Assembly (NCBI GenBank): GCA_017530275.1 | Contig: JAFXMP010000365.1 | Coordinates: 6,084 to 70,083, forward strand | Source: Clostridia bacterium | GTDB lineage: Bacteria > Bacillota_A > Clostridia > Christensenellales > Aristaeellaceae | Length of the DNA: 64,000 bases | Direction of reading: 5' to 3' | In this document: positions 25,690-32,972 of the stretch, one piece after another | Layout: each line of letters starts with the position of its first letter | How positions within the stretch are numbered: position 1 is the stretch's first letter | Position numbers and translations under genes: made by a program | The notes under the pieces: model-generated | Told to the model about the DNA's origin: nothing | The model's database searches: none | Seen by the model: the letters and a program-made list of their open reading frames with translations, nothing else

Positions 25690-27840
25690 TTACCGGATCA
25701 GAGTGATATTGCGGAACACGCTGACCAGGGTATTGGCGACAGTGGACATGGTTTTGATGAAAATATCCAGCGCCACGCCCACAACGTCCTTGCGGGTATC
25801 GCCCACGGTGTCGCCGGTAACGGCGGCCTTATGGGCAGCGGAGCCCTTGCCGTGGCCCGCCAGCGCGCCGGATTCGATGTACTTCTTGGCGTTGTCGAAC
25901 GCGCCGCCGCTGGTGCCCATGAACAGGGCCCGGGGAATAGCCACGATGGTGGCGCCGATGAGCAGGCCGCCCACGAAGTCCACGCCGAAGAGGAAGCCGC
26001 CGATGACGGGAATGACCATGGCCAGGATGGAGGGCACCAGCATCTTTTTCAGGGCCTGCTTGGCGGCCAGCTCGATCATGCGGTTGTAGTCGGGGGTCTT
26101 TTCACCGGCCAGCACCTCGGGGGTCAGCTGCTTGTCGCCCTCGTCGGCCATGAGCTTGGCGGATTCGATGGTGTTGTCGGTGAGCATGGCGGAGAAGTAT
26201 TCCACCAGCGCGCCGCCGATGATAGCGCCCGCCACCACCACGAAGGAGGCGATGTTCAGGTTCATTTCGGAGGAATAGTTGCCCACGTAGCTGACGATCA
26301 GGGACACGGTGGCGAAGGCGGCGGAGCCGATGGCGAAACCCTTGCCCACGGCGGCGGTGGTGTTGCCCACGGCGTCCAGCTTGTCGGTGATCACGCGCAC
26401 GTTGGCGTCCAGGTGGCAGCTTTCGGCAAGACCGCCCGCGTTGTCGGCGATGGGGCCGAAGGCGTCGATGGATACGGTAGCGCCCACGAAGGCCAGCATG
26501 CCCAGGGCGGCTGTGGCTACGCCGTAAATGCCCGCCAGCTTGCCGGATACGAACAGCGCAAGGCCGATCACCAGCACAGGCAGCAGCACGGAACGGGAAC
26601 CCACGGCGTCGCCCTTGGTGACCACGAAGGCTTCGCCCTCGGGGGCCATTTCGGCCAGGGTGCGGGTGGGCTTATAATCGGTGGAGGTATAGTATTCGGT
26701 GATGGAGCCGATGGCTACGCCGCTCAGGATGCCCAGCACCGTGCAGATCCAGGGGGAGGCCCAGCCGGCGGCCCAGCCGTATTCATCCTTGAGCACGGCG
26801 GCGTCAGCGCCCGCGAAGCAGATGATGGCGGCCACGAAGCCCAGCACCACGGTGAGCCCGGCGGAGATCCAGGTGGCCAGGTTCAATTCCCGGGAGGGAT
26901 TGTCGCTCATCTTTTTCCGGTCGGCGTAGAACAGGCCCAGCAGACAGGAGAGCAGGCCCATGCCAGCCAGCACCACGGGGAAGGTGATGGTGCCGTTAAA
27001 GACCTTTTCCAGCACTTCCATGCTTTCGGTGAATTTGGTTTCATAGCTCTGGAACAGGATCACGGCGATCATCAGCGCGGCGGAAATGGTGGCCACGAAG
27101 GATTCCAGCAGGTCCGAGCAGTTGCCCGCGATATCGTTCACGTTGTCGCCGATAAAGTCCGCGATCACGTTGGGCACGCGGGAATCGTCCTCGGGCAGGT
27201 CGTTGCGGACCTTCGCCAGGATGTCGGCGGAAATGTCCGCCGCCTTGGTGTAGTTGCCGCCCGCCACGCGGTTGAACATAGCCACCAGAGAGCAGCCCAG
27301 AGAATAAGTGGAAATGCGCATGATGGTGGGGTTCACGCCCGCCAGGGAGGTGACCAGGCCGCCGCCTGTCACGTCATGCCGAACACTGCCGAAGATGATC
27401 AGGATACAGGTCAGGCCCAGCAGACCCAGGGCCTGCACGGAAAGGCCGGAGATGGAGCCGCCGCACAGGGCCACCTTCACCGTTTCGCCGATGGAAAGGC
27501 TTTCCCGGGCTTTGTTGGCGGTGCGCACGTTGGCGTAGGTGGCGCTGCGCATGCCCACCACGCAGGCGCAGGAGCTCATGAGCGCGCCGAAGAGGAACGT
27601 GATGCCGCTGGTGGCTTCCACGAACAGGCTGAAGACCAGCGCCAGCAGGATCACCACGATGATGATGGTCTTGTATTCGGTTTTCATGAATGTGTTCGCG
27701 CCGGAACGGATGATCCCGGCCATTTCAGCCATTTCCTGGGTACCCTCAGGCATCTTGCGGATGCGCTGATAGTTGTACACCACGTAGGCAATGGCCGCCG
27801 CGATGACCAGCAGCACAAGAATGTACCATACCACAGACAT
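25690..27840 (-). CDS. hppA: Membrane-bound ion-pumping inorganic pyrophosphatase
   Basis: 716 residues, some sixteen membrane helices. Catalytic loops are present: YTKAADISADILAKVRNDLPEDD, DFIGDNVNDIAGNCSDLLES, and DAFGPIADNAGGLAE. GNTTAAVGKGFAIGSAA carries Ala where K+-independent enzymes have Lys, so it should be K+-dependent; Na+ or H+ pumping is not decided. It couples pyrophosphate hydrolysis to ion export, saving energy in anaerobes. Start at 27840 (GGAGG 9 bases upstream); the longer frame to 27906 has no site. Divergent from pgsA, with its own promoter and terminator. Confidence 0.96.
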   Translation of the reverse strand: MSVVWYILVLLVIAAAIAYVVYNYQRIRKMPEGTQEMAEMAGIIRSGANTFMKTEYKTIIIVVILLALVFSLFVEATSGITFLFGALMSSCACVVGMRSATYANVRTANKARESLSIGETVKVALCGGSISGLSVQALGLLGLTCILIIFGSVRHDVTGGGLVTSLAGVNPTIMRISTYSLGCSLVAMFNRVAGGNYTKAADISADILAKVRNDLPEDDSRVPNVIADFIGDNVNDIAGNCSDLLESFVATISAALMIAVILFQSYETKFTESMEVLEKVFNGTITFPVVLAGMGLLSCLLGLFYADRKKMSDNPSRELNLATWISAGLTVVLGFVAAIICFAGADAAVLKDEYGWAAGWASPWICTVLGILSGVAIGSITEYYTSTDYKPTRTLAEMAPEGEAFVVTKGDAVGSRSVLLPVLVIGLALFVSGKLAGIYGVATAALGMLAFVGATVSIDAFGPIADNAGGLAESCHLDANVRVITDKLDAVGNTTAAVGKGFAIGSAAFATVSLIVSYVGNYSSEMNLNIASFVVVAGAIIGGALVEYFSAMLTDNTIESAKLMADEGDKQLTPEVLAGEKTPDYNRMIELAAKQALKKMLVPSILAMVIPVIGGFLFGVDFVGGLLIGATIVAIPRALFMGTSGGAFDNAKKYIESGALAGHGKGSAAHKAAVTGDTVGDTRKDVVGVALDIFIKTMSTVANTLVSVFRNITLIR

Positions 27841-27916
27841 ATGAGGCCGCCTCCGATCAGAATTATCGTTTGGTGAGCGGAAAACCGATATGGTTCCCGA
27901 TCCCATCCCATTATAT

Positions 27917-27946
27917 ATTATAGTAGCGCCGCCCGCGTTCCGTCAA
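27917..27946 (-). promoter_or_regulatory. Promoter of hppA
   Basis: Minus strand -35 TTGACG, 18-base spacer, -10 TATAAT, about 75 bases before the ATG. Confidence 0.65.
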
Positions 27947-27990
27947 TAGCGGAATGCAAATTTTGGCGCATTCCGCCGCGCAACTCCCGA

Positions 27991-28019
27991 TTGAAAAAGC
28001 GGGGGAAAAATGCTATAAT
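27991..28019 (+). promoter_or_regulatory. Promoter of pgsA
   Basis: -35 TTGAAA, 17-base spacer, -10 TATAAT, 58 bases before the pgsA ATG. Confidence 0.7.
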
Positions 28020-28077
28020 CAGGCAAGGGAGCGCAAGACCGCGCTTTTCCATGATTGGATATACTGGAGAATATACC

Positions 28078-28659
28078 ATGACAGAAAAAAAGAAGCAAAA
28101 CATTTGGAACGTGCCCAACGTGCTGACCATGCTGCGCATGGCGCTGATCCCGGTTTTCTGGTATTTGATGATGACTGATCAGCTCTATACAGCGCTGGCC
28201 GTGTTCGTGGCCGCCAGCCTGACGGACATTGCCGACGGGTACATCGCCCGAAAATTTGATTTGATCACCGATTTCGGCAAACTCATGGACCCTCTGGCCG
28301 ATAAGCTGATGGTGATCAGCATGATGATCTCCCTGGCCATCAAGGGCATCGCTCCCTGGGCCGCTCTGGCCATCATCGTAGCGAAGGAAGCCACTATGGT
28401 CACCGGCGGGCTGATCCTGTATAAGCATCAGGTGGTGGTTTACGCCAAATGGATCGGCAAGATCGCCCAGGCAACGGTGGTATGCGCGCTGATTTCCTGT
28501 TTCTTCCATGAATGGCTGCAAAGCACCCTGGGCTTTCCCGTCCATACGGCCCTGCTGTGGCTGGGCGTGGCGCTGACCCTGTGCGCCTTAGGCGTGTACA
28601 TGAAACAGGCTATCCGCCTGTACCGGGAAGCCAAAGAAAAAGAGAACGGCGCGGCGTAA
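28078..28659 (+). CDS. pgsA: CDP-diacylglycerol-glycerol-3-phosphate 3-phosphatidyltransferase
   Basis: 193 residues with four to five membrane helices. The CDP-alcohol phosphotransferase motif is complete (D-G-x2-A-R-x8-G-x3-D-x3-D) within DIADGYIARKFDLITDFG then KLMDPLADK. It makes phosphatidylglycerol phosphate, the committed step to phosphatidylglycerol and cardiolipin, in the cytoplasmic membrane. ATG at 28078 has GGAG 8 bases upstream; the in-frame ATG at 27991 overlaps the promoter. A decayed reading frame follows. Confidence 0.93.
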   Translation: MTEKKKQNIWNVPNVLTMLRMALIPVFWYLMMTDQLYTALAVFVAASLTDIADGYIARKFDLITDFGKLMDPLADKLMVISMMISLAIKGIAPWAALAIIVAKEATMVTGGLILYKHQVVVYAKWIGKIAQATVVCALISCFFHEWLQSTLGFPVHTALLWLGVALTLCALGVYMKQAIRLYREAKEKENGAA

Positions 28660-28675
28660 AAGGAGCAAGCGGCAT

Positions 28676-29012
28676 ATGAAACAGGCTGTGTATTGGCAAC
28701 GGTTTTATGGGCCGCGCTCCTGGGGACGGTGAACACGGAGCAGACGATCAATATGGATTTATCCGCGTGCAGCCGGGCAATAACCTGCGCGCAGACGATA
28801 CAGGTCTGCCGCGCCTCGGAGGATTACGACGGGAAGCTGTTCCGCCTCAATGGCAAGTTCAATTATTCACAGCTTCATGAGCAGGCAAAAATCATCGTCA
28901 GCGATAGAGCGGACTGCTGTGAAATCGCAATCATCTTCCAGCCTTCACAAGCTCTAAGGTATCCGGACGATTATCCTCCGCTTTACGGTAAGCAATACAT
29001 ATATGGCATGGC
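28676..29012 (+). pseudogene. Decayed small exported-protein gene with a 5' frameshift
   Basis: After pgsA, AAAGGAG precedes ATG at 28676, but that frame stops after 18 codons. One frame over, from about 28690, the reading continues as LATVLWAALLGTVNTEQTI..., then YDGKLFRLNGKFNY, IIVSDRADCCEIAIIF and YPDDYPPLYGKQ. The YDGK...CC...YPDDYP pattern resembles small lipoprotein-like domains seen in clostridia. A single-base slip near 28690 would join the start codon to the body, so this looks like a recently broken gene. Confidence 0.5.
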
Positions 29013-29034
29013 GGTCATGCTGTCAGGCATGGCC
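29013..29034 (+). terminator. Terminator after pgsA and the decayed gene
   Basis: GGTCATG pairs with CATGGCC, followed by GTTTTTTTC. It overlaps the 3' end of the convergent VanZ gene. Confidence 0.65.
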
Positions 29035-29523
29035 GTTTTTTTCTTTATGCTGCCGTTTCCTTCTTTTTTCGCGCAGCCACAGCCACAGCGTGGTCACCAG
29101 CACGGCGGTGAGCACCCCTGCACTGTCGATGCAAACATCCTCCCACGAAGCTGTTCGGGTGCCTCCCAGCATCTGATGCAGTTCGTCGGTGCAGGCGTAC
29201 AGGGTGCCCGTGACCCAAGCCCACAGCATGGGCCGGCGCAGGCACAGGGCATGAAACAGCAGCCGGAGCGACTCGCCCAGCACGGCAAATTCCGTAAAGT
29301 GCGCAGCCTTGCGCATAAAAAACTGGAATTGATCGATAATGGCCGCCTTTTCCTCGTAAGTCCTCCCGTCGAAGTCCGGAACCAGCAGATGAAGCAGAAA
29401 GTCAACGATGCCTCCGCTGGTCTCCATGGATGTTTCCCCATCCTGGGCGGAGAACCAGAAAATCATCGCCGCAACCGCAATCACCTGCAGCCACAAAAGG
29501 GCAACCAGCCATTTCTTTTTCAA
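29023..29523 (-). CDS. VanZ family membrane protein
   Basis: 166 residues, about four membrane helices. Family landmarks are in order: FWFSAQDGETSMETSGG, RKAAHFTEFAVLGESL, YACTDELHQMLGGTR and WEDVCIDSAGVLTAVL. VanZ proteins reduce susceptibility to teicoplanin in enterococci by an unclear mechanism; in most clostridia the role is unknown. TTG start with GGAGG 9 bases upstream. It stands alone, convergent with pgsA. Confidence 0.88.
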   Translation of the reverse strand: MKKKWLVALLWLQVIAVAAMIFWFSAQDGETSMETSGGIVDFLLHLLVPDFDGRTYEEKAAIIDQFQFFMRKAAHFTEFAVLGESLRLLFHALCLRRPMLWAWVTGTLYACTDELHQMLGGTRTASWEDVCIDSAGVLTAVLVTTLWLWLREKRRKRQHKEKNGHA

Positions 29524-29609
29524 CCGATCATTCCTCCATCCGATCCCGGTTATGATCCCCCGGTCTGAAAAAATTTATGTTCGATAGCCAGCGCCGCGAT
29601 TCCTGCCGT

Positions 29610-29631
29610 ATAATAGAATTATTTCTATTAT
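29610..29631. repeat. AT-rich perfect inverted repeat at the end of btuD
   Basis: ATAATAGAA pairs with TTCTATTAT across a 4-base loop. It covers the stop codon of the B12 importer ATPase gene and may act as a 3'-end structure or a protein-binding site. Confidence 0.55.
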
Positions 29632-30401
29632 GTGCCGCTTACGCCTTGCAGCCACGGCTCCATCATTTCCCGCATCCAGGCGTACACATCCATTTCATAT
29701 ACCTCACGCAGTCGCTCCCGGGTCAGCGTCCGGTCCATATCACCCTGAGATACGCATTTTCCCCGGTGCATAAGCAGCACGCCGGTACCGTAGCGCCGGG
29801 CCAAGCTCAAATCATGCACCACGGAAATGACGGCGCGGTTTTCCCGCTGCCGCCAGGCGGAAATCAGATCGAAAATATGCTGCTGGTATTTCAGATCCAG
29901 GTGGTTGGCCGGTTCGTCCAGCACCAGGACGCGGGGGTCCTGGGCGAACACCTGGGCAAGGAACACCCGCTGCAGTTCGCCGCCGGACAGGGTGAGAGTG
30001 TTGGCGCGGCGCAGGTGGGAAAGACCTGTCAGCTCCAGCGCCCTTTCAACAGCGTCTTTTCCTTCTCCATCCCGGTGGGAAAGGAAGCCCTTTTCGTGGG
30101 CGTACCGGCCCAAGCCCACAATTTCCTCCACCGTGTAGGCGTATTCCACGCGGTTGCGCTGGCTGAGCACCCCGATTTCCCGGGCCAGAGCAGCGGGCCG
30201 GAAGGAGCGGATGTCTTTTTCCCCCAGCAGGAACCGTCCGGCATAGGGCAGGGTCTGGGCTAAAGCATTGACCAGCGTGCTTTTGCCCGCGCCGTTGGGC
30301 CCGGCCAGCATGAGCCAATCTCCGGCGTGCAGCTGAAAGGAAACGTCCTCCACGGCGGTGAAAGCGCCGAAGCGCACGGTAATATGCTCCGCGTTCAGCA
30401 T
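29628..30401 (-). CDS. btuD: Cobalamin ABC importer ATP-binding protein
   Basis: 257 residues of the FecE/BtuD class. Walker A GPNGAGKST, Q-loop LSQRNRVEYAYTVEEIV, signature LSGGELQRVFLAQ, Walker B VLVLDEPANHLD, H-loop VVHDLSLA. The ATG at 30401 overlaps the end of the permease gene by 7 bases and follows AGGGGAA; a longer open frame upstream is inside the permease gene and not coding. Powers B12 import with the permease; the cobalamin riboswitch ahead of the operon gives the substrate. Confidence 0.92.
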   Translation of the reverse strand: MLNAEHITVRFGAFTAVEDVSFQLHAGDWLMLAGPNGAGKSTLVNALAQTLPYAGRFLLGEKDIRSFRPAALAREIGVLSQRNRVEYAYTVEEIVGLGRYAHEKGFLSHRDGEGKDAVERALELTGLSHLRRANTLTLSGGELQRVFLAQVFAQDPRVLVLDEPANHLDLKYQQHIFDLISAWRQRENRAVISVVHDLSLARRYGTGVLLMHRGKCVSQGDMDRTLTRERLREVYEMDVYAWMREMMEPWLQGVSGT

Positions 30402-31432
30402 GTGTTTCCCCTGCCTTTCCGGGTGCTGCGGAAAATGATCACGAAGGCCACGGCCCCCACCAGACTGGTGACCACGCCGATGGACAGCTCGATGGGCCGC
30501 AGCACCGTGCGCGCCGCTAAATCGGACAGCAGCAGGAAAATAGCCCCCGCGAACAGGGAAGCGGGCAGCAGCCGCTTGTGGTTGGGGCCCGCCAGCATGC
30601 GCGCCATGTGGGGCGTCACCAGTCCCACAAAACTGATGGTGCCGCCAATGGACACGCATACCCCGATGAGCACCGAAACGGTGATCAGCAGGGTAAGCTT
30701 CACCCGTTTCACGTTCACGCCCACGTGGCGGGCGTTGTCCTCGCCCACGGCAAAGGCGTTCAGTTCCCGGGTGTGGGAAAGCAGCACGCCGCCGCAGAGC
30801 AGCAGCGCGCACAGCAAAATCAGCGCGTAGACGTAATTGCTGCCGGACAGGGAACCCATGGTCCAGAAGGTGATGGACTTGATCTTATCACCGGAAAAAG
30901 AAATGACCAGGCTCATAAGCGCCGAAGCGAACATGGAAAAAATCACGCCGATCAGGATGATGGAATGGGTGGAAAAGGACCGATCCAGGGCGTAGGCCAG
31001 GGTCAGGATCATCATGAGCGATCCAAAAGCGAACACCATCGCCATGCCCATGGTACCCGCGTAAGGCAGGCCGGGAATGGACACGCCGAAAGCCAGGGCG
31101 ATCACCGCGCCTAAAGACGCCCCCGCCGACACGCCCAAGGTGCTGCCGTCAGCCAAGGGGTTGCGCAATAAACCCTGCATCACCGCGCCGCACAGGGAAA
31201 GGGCCGCCCCCACCATGGCCACGCATAGCACCCGGGGCAGCCGCACCGACAGGATGATGGCCTTGGGCACGCCCTCCGGCACGGGCAGGCCGAAAATGCT
31301 GTTCCAGATGGCCGTCAGGGTGCCGTCCACGGGCAGAGACACGCTGCCCACGCACACGCACAGCAGCAGCGCCCCCAAAAGGGTCAGGGAAAACAGCAGG
31401 TATTCCCAGAAAGAAAATCGATCCCGTTTCAT
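30395..31432 (-). CDS. btuC: Cobalamin ABC importer permease (FecCD/BtuC family)
   Basis: 345 residues, about ten membrane helices. Family motifs: LRLPRVLCVAMVGAALSLCGAVMQGLLRNPLADGSTLGVSAGASLGA, and GLVTPHMARMLAGPNHKRLLPASLFAGAIFLLLSDLAAR. Forms the membrane channel of a B12 (type II) importer. No clear ribosome site is seen before the ATG at 31432, and a 111-base gap separates it from btuF; it may rely on coupling or a weak site. Confidence 0.92.
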   Translation of the reverse strand: MKRDRFSFWEYLLFSLTLLGALLLCVCVGSVSLPVDGTLTAIWNSIFGLPVPEGVPKAIILSVRLPRVLCVAMVGAALSLCGAVMQGLLRNPLADGSTLGVSAGASLGAVIALAFGVSIPGLPYAGTMGMAMVFAFGSLMMILTLAYALDRSFSTHSIILIGVIFSMFASALMSLVISFSGDKIKSITFWTMGSLSGSNYVYALILLCALLLCGGVLLSHTRELNAFAVGEDNARHVGVNVKRVKLTLLITVSVLIGVCVSIGGTISFVGLVTPHMARMLAGPNHKRLLPASLFAGAIFLLLSDLAARTVLRPIELSIGVVTSLVGAVAFVIIFRSTRKGRGNTC

Positions 31433-31543
31433 AGATGTTTGATCAAATAGGCACTGTGAAAATCCATGCCGTTCTGTTCCGCGTACTTTTCTTATGATAG
31501 AGGGAAGGGCCGCTGCCAGCCCTTTCCAACGTCGTTCAAGCCG

Positions 31544-32458
31544 TCAGGCGGCTGGCTCCTGAGCGTCGCCGCTGACGAAGGTATACAGGGTTTCAGCCGC
31601 GTCGGTAAGCCTCGGGCCGGGGCGGGAAATTTCGTTGCTGTCGGCGTTCAGGATATCGTCGTTCTGCACGGCCTTCAAAGCGTCCCAGCCGGGACGGCCC
31701 TTAATTTCCTCGACGGGAGTGGGGCCTTCTCCGTAGTACATGGTGATGGTCACAATGTAATCAGGGTCGCGCTCCAGCACCTGTTCCTCGGAAATGGCGG
31801 CCCAGCCGTCCACATCCGCAAAGGCGTTGGTGAGGCCGCACAGGGTGGCCAGTTCGTCCATGAAGGTGCCCTTGCCGGCGGTCCACAGGCCCCACTGGAG
31901 GGGAGACACTTCAAAATACACGGTTTTGCCAGTATTTTCGGCCTTTTCAGCGATACCCGCGAAAGCGGCCTGCATATCGGCCGCCAGGGCTTCCGCTTCC
32001 GCGTCCTTGCCCATGAGCGCGCCGATCATGCGGATGGCGTAGTACACGCCCTCGATGTCCTGGGCGTCGCTGACGACCACCTTCACGCCCGCGTTTTCCA
32101 GGGCCTCCACCTGTTCCACGGTCTGGGCCATGGTCGCCATCAGCACCACCTGGGGTTCCAGGGCGATGATCTGCTCGATGTTGGTTTCATAGCCGCTCTG
32201 CACGGAGGGCTTGTCCAGCACGGAAGCGGGATAGTCGCAGTATTCGCCGCGCCCCACCAGAGCGTCTTCGCAGCCCAAGGCGCACAGGATCTCGCAGTCC
32301 GCGGCGGTGAGGGCCACAATGCGGGCGGCAGGTTCGGTCAGGGTGATTTCCCGGCCGGTCATGTCGGTCACGGTGACGCCAGCGGCGTCCGCCATCGCGG
32401 GGCAAAGCGCCAGCGTCATGAGTGCGGCCAGCAGCAGGGCAACAAGTTTTTGGGTCAT
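31544..32458 (-). CDS. btuF: Cobalamin-binding periplasmic-type protein (BtuF/FecB family)
   Basis: 304 residues with signal peptide cleaved near AMA-DAA. It has the class III binding-protein pattern: VTVTDMTGREITLTEPAARIVAL, CDYPASVLDKPSVQSGYETNIEQIIALEPQVVL, then ISEEQVLERDPDYIVT in the C-lobe. No lipobox is clear, odd for a Gram-positive binding protein. Captures B12 or a corrinoid outside the cell for the importer encoded by the next two genes. GGGAGG precedes the ATG. Controlled by the riboswitch upstream. Confidence 0.88.
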   Translation of the reverse strand: MTQKLVALLLAALMTLALCPAMADAAGVTVTDMTGREITLTEPAARIVALTAADCEILCALGCEDALVGRGEYCDYPASVLDKPSVQSGYETNIEQIIALEPQVVLMATMAQTVEQVEALENAGVKVVVSDAQDIEGVYYAIRMIGALMGKDAEAEALAADMQAAFAGIAEKAENTGKTVYFEVSPLQWGLWTAGKGTFMDELATLCGLTNAFADVDGWAAISEEQVLERDPDYIVTITMYYGEGPTPVEEIKGRPGWDALKAVQNDDILNADSNEISRPGPRLTDAAETLYTFVSGDAQEPAA

Positions 32459-32587
32459 GATGCATCCTCCCGAAAGTGATGATCAAATGAACCAGCGAGG
32501 GCGCAGAATAAAATGCGTCCCTCCCCGGAGGAACACCAAAAGACCGTGCGTTTGTACGCATGGATCAATAGCGTTTCCCATCCCCAG

Positions 32588-32778
32588 GGGTGCTTTCAGC
32601 GTAAACAGGTCTCCCGGCTTGGCCTCATCCTACTTGCGCACCTTCCCACAGGCCGGGGAACAAAGCGAAATCTGCCTTGCTCCGCCCGCGCCCGCAGTGG
32701 CATCCTCGCGCGTTCGTCCGCTTCACGGTTACTGGGATAGCCCGGAAATTGCATCCGCGTTCCCATGACGGCAGGAAA
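32588..32778 (-). promoter_or_regulatory. Cobalamin riboswitch
   Basis: Read on the minus strand, the leader shows the AdoCbl-riboswitch landmarks in order: a GGGAA-type segment, ATCCCAGTAACCGTGA, GATGCCACTG, GGGAAGGTGC, and the B12 box AAGCCGGGAGACCTG (32606-32620). It lies between a consensus promoter and btuF and should repress the importer when B12 is plentiful. Ends are approximate. Confidence 0.93.
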
Positions 32779-32856
32779 AAACGCCGGCAGCAGCGTTTGT
32801 CCCATGCCGCCGCGCATTGCTGCGCAGATACGCCGGCTATTCATTTGTCAGTTTCG

Positions 32857-32885
32857 ATTATACCCGTTTTCATGCCCCGCGTCAA
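32857..32885 (-). promoter_or_regulatory. Promoter of the btuFCD operon
   Basis: Minus strand -35 TTGACG, 17-base spacer, -10 TATAAT, roughly 75 bases before the riboswitch. Confidence 0.8.
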
Positions 32886-32909
32886 TTCAGGCTTGACGGA
32901 AAGCGCCTC

Positions 32910-32938
32910 TTTACAAAAAATGCGTTTCTGATTATAAT
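32910..32938 (+). promoter_or_regulatory. Promoter of leuS
   Basis: -35 TTTACA, 17-base spacer, -10 TATAAT, 34 bases before the leuS ATG; the leader is too short for a T-box. It lies back to back with the btu promoter. Confidence 0.75.
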
Positions 32939-32972
32939 GTATGAATCCGCAACGATGGAAGGAGGCTTTCCC

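Noticed and set aside
25684..27876. 730-residue plus-strand frame opposite hppA
   Set aside because: Antisense shadow, His/Gly/Gln-rich.
32910..32972. T-box leader for leuS
   Set aside because: The leader from the promoter to the start is only about 35 bases.
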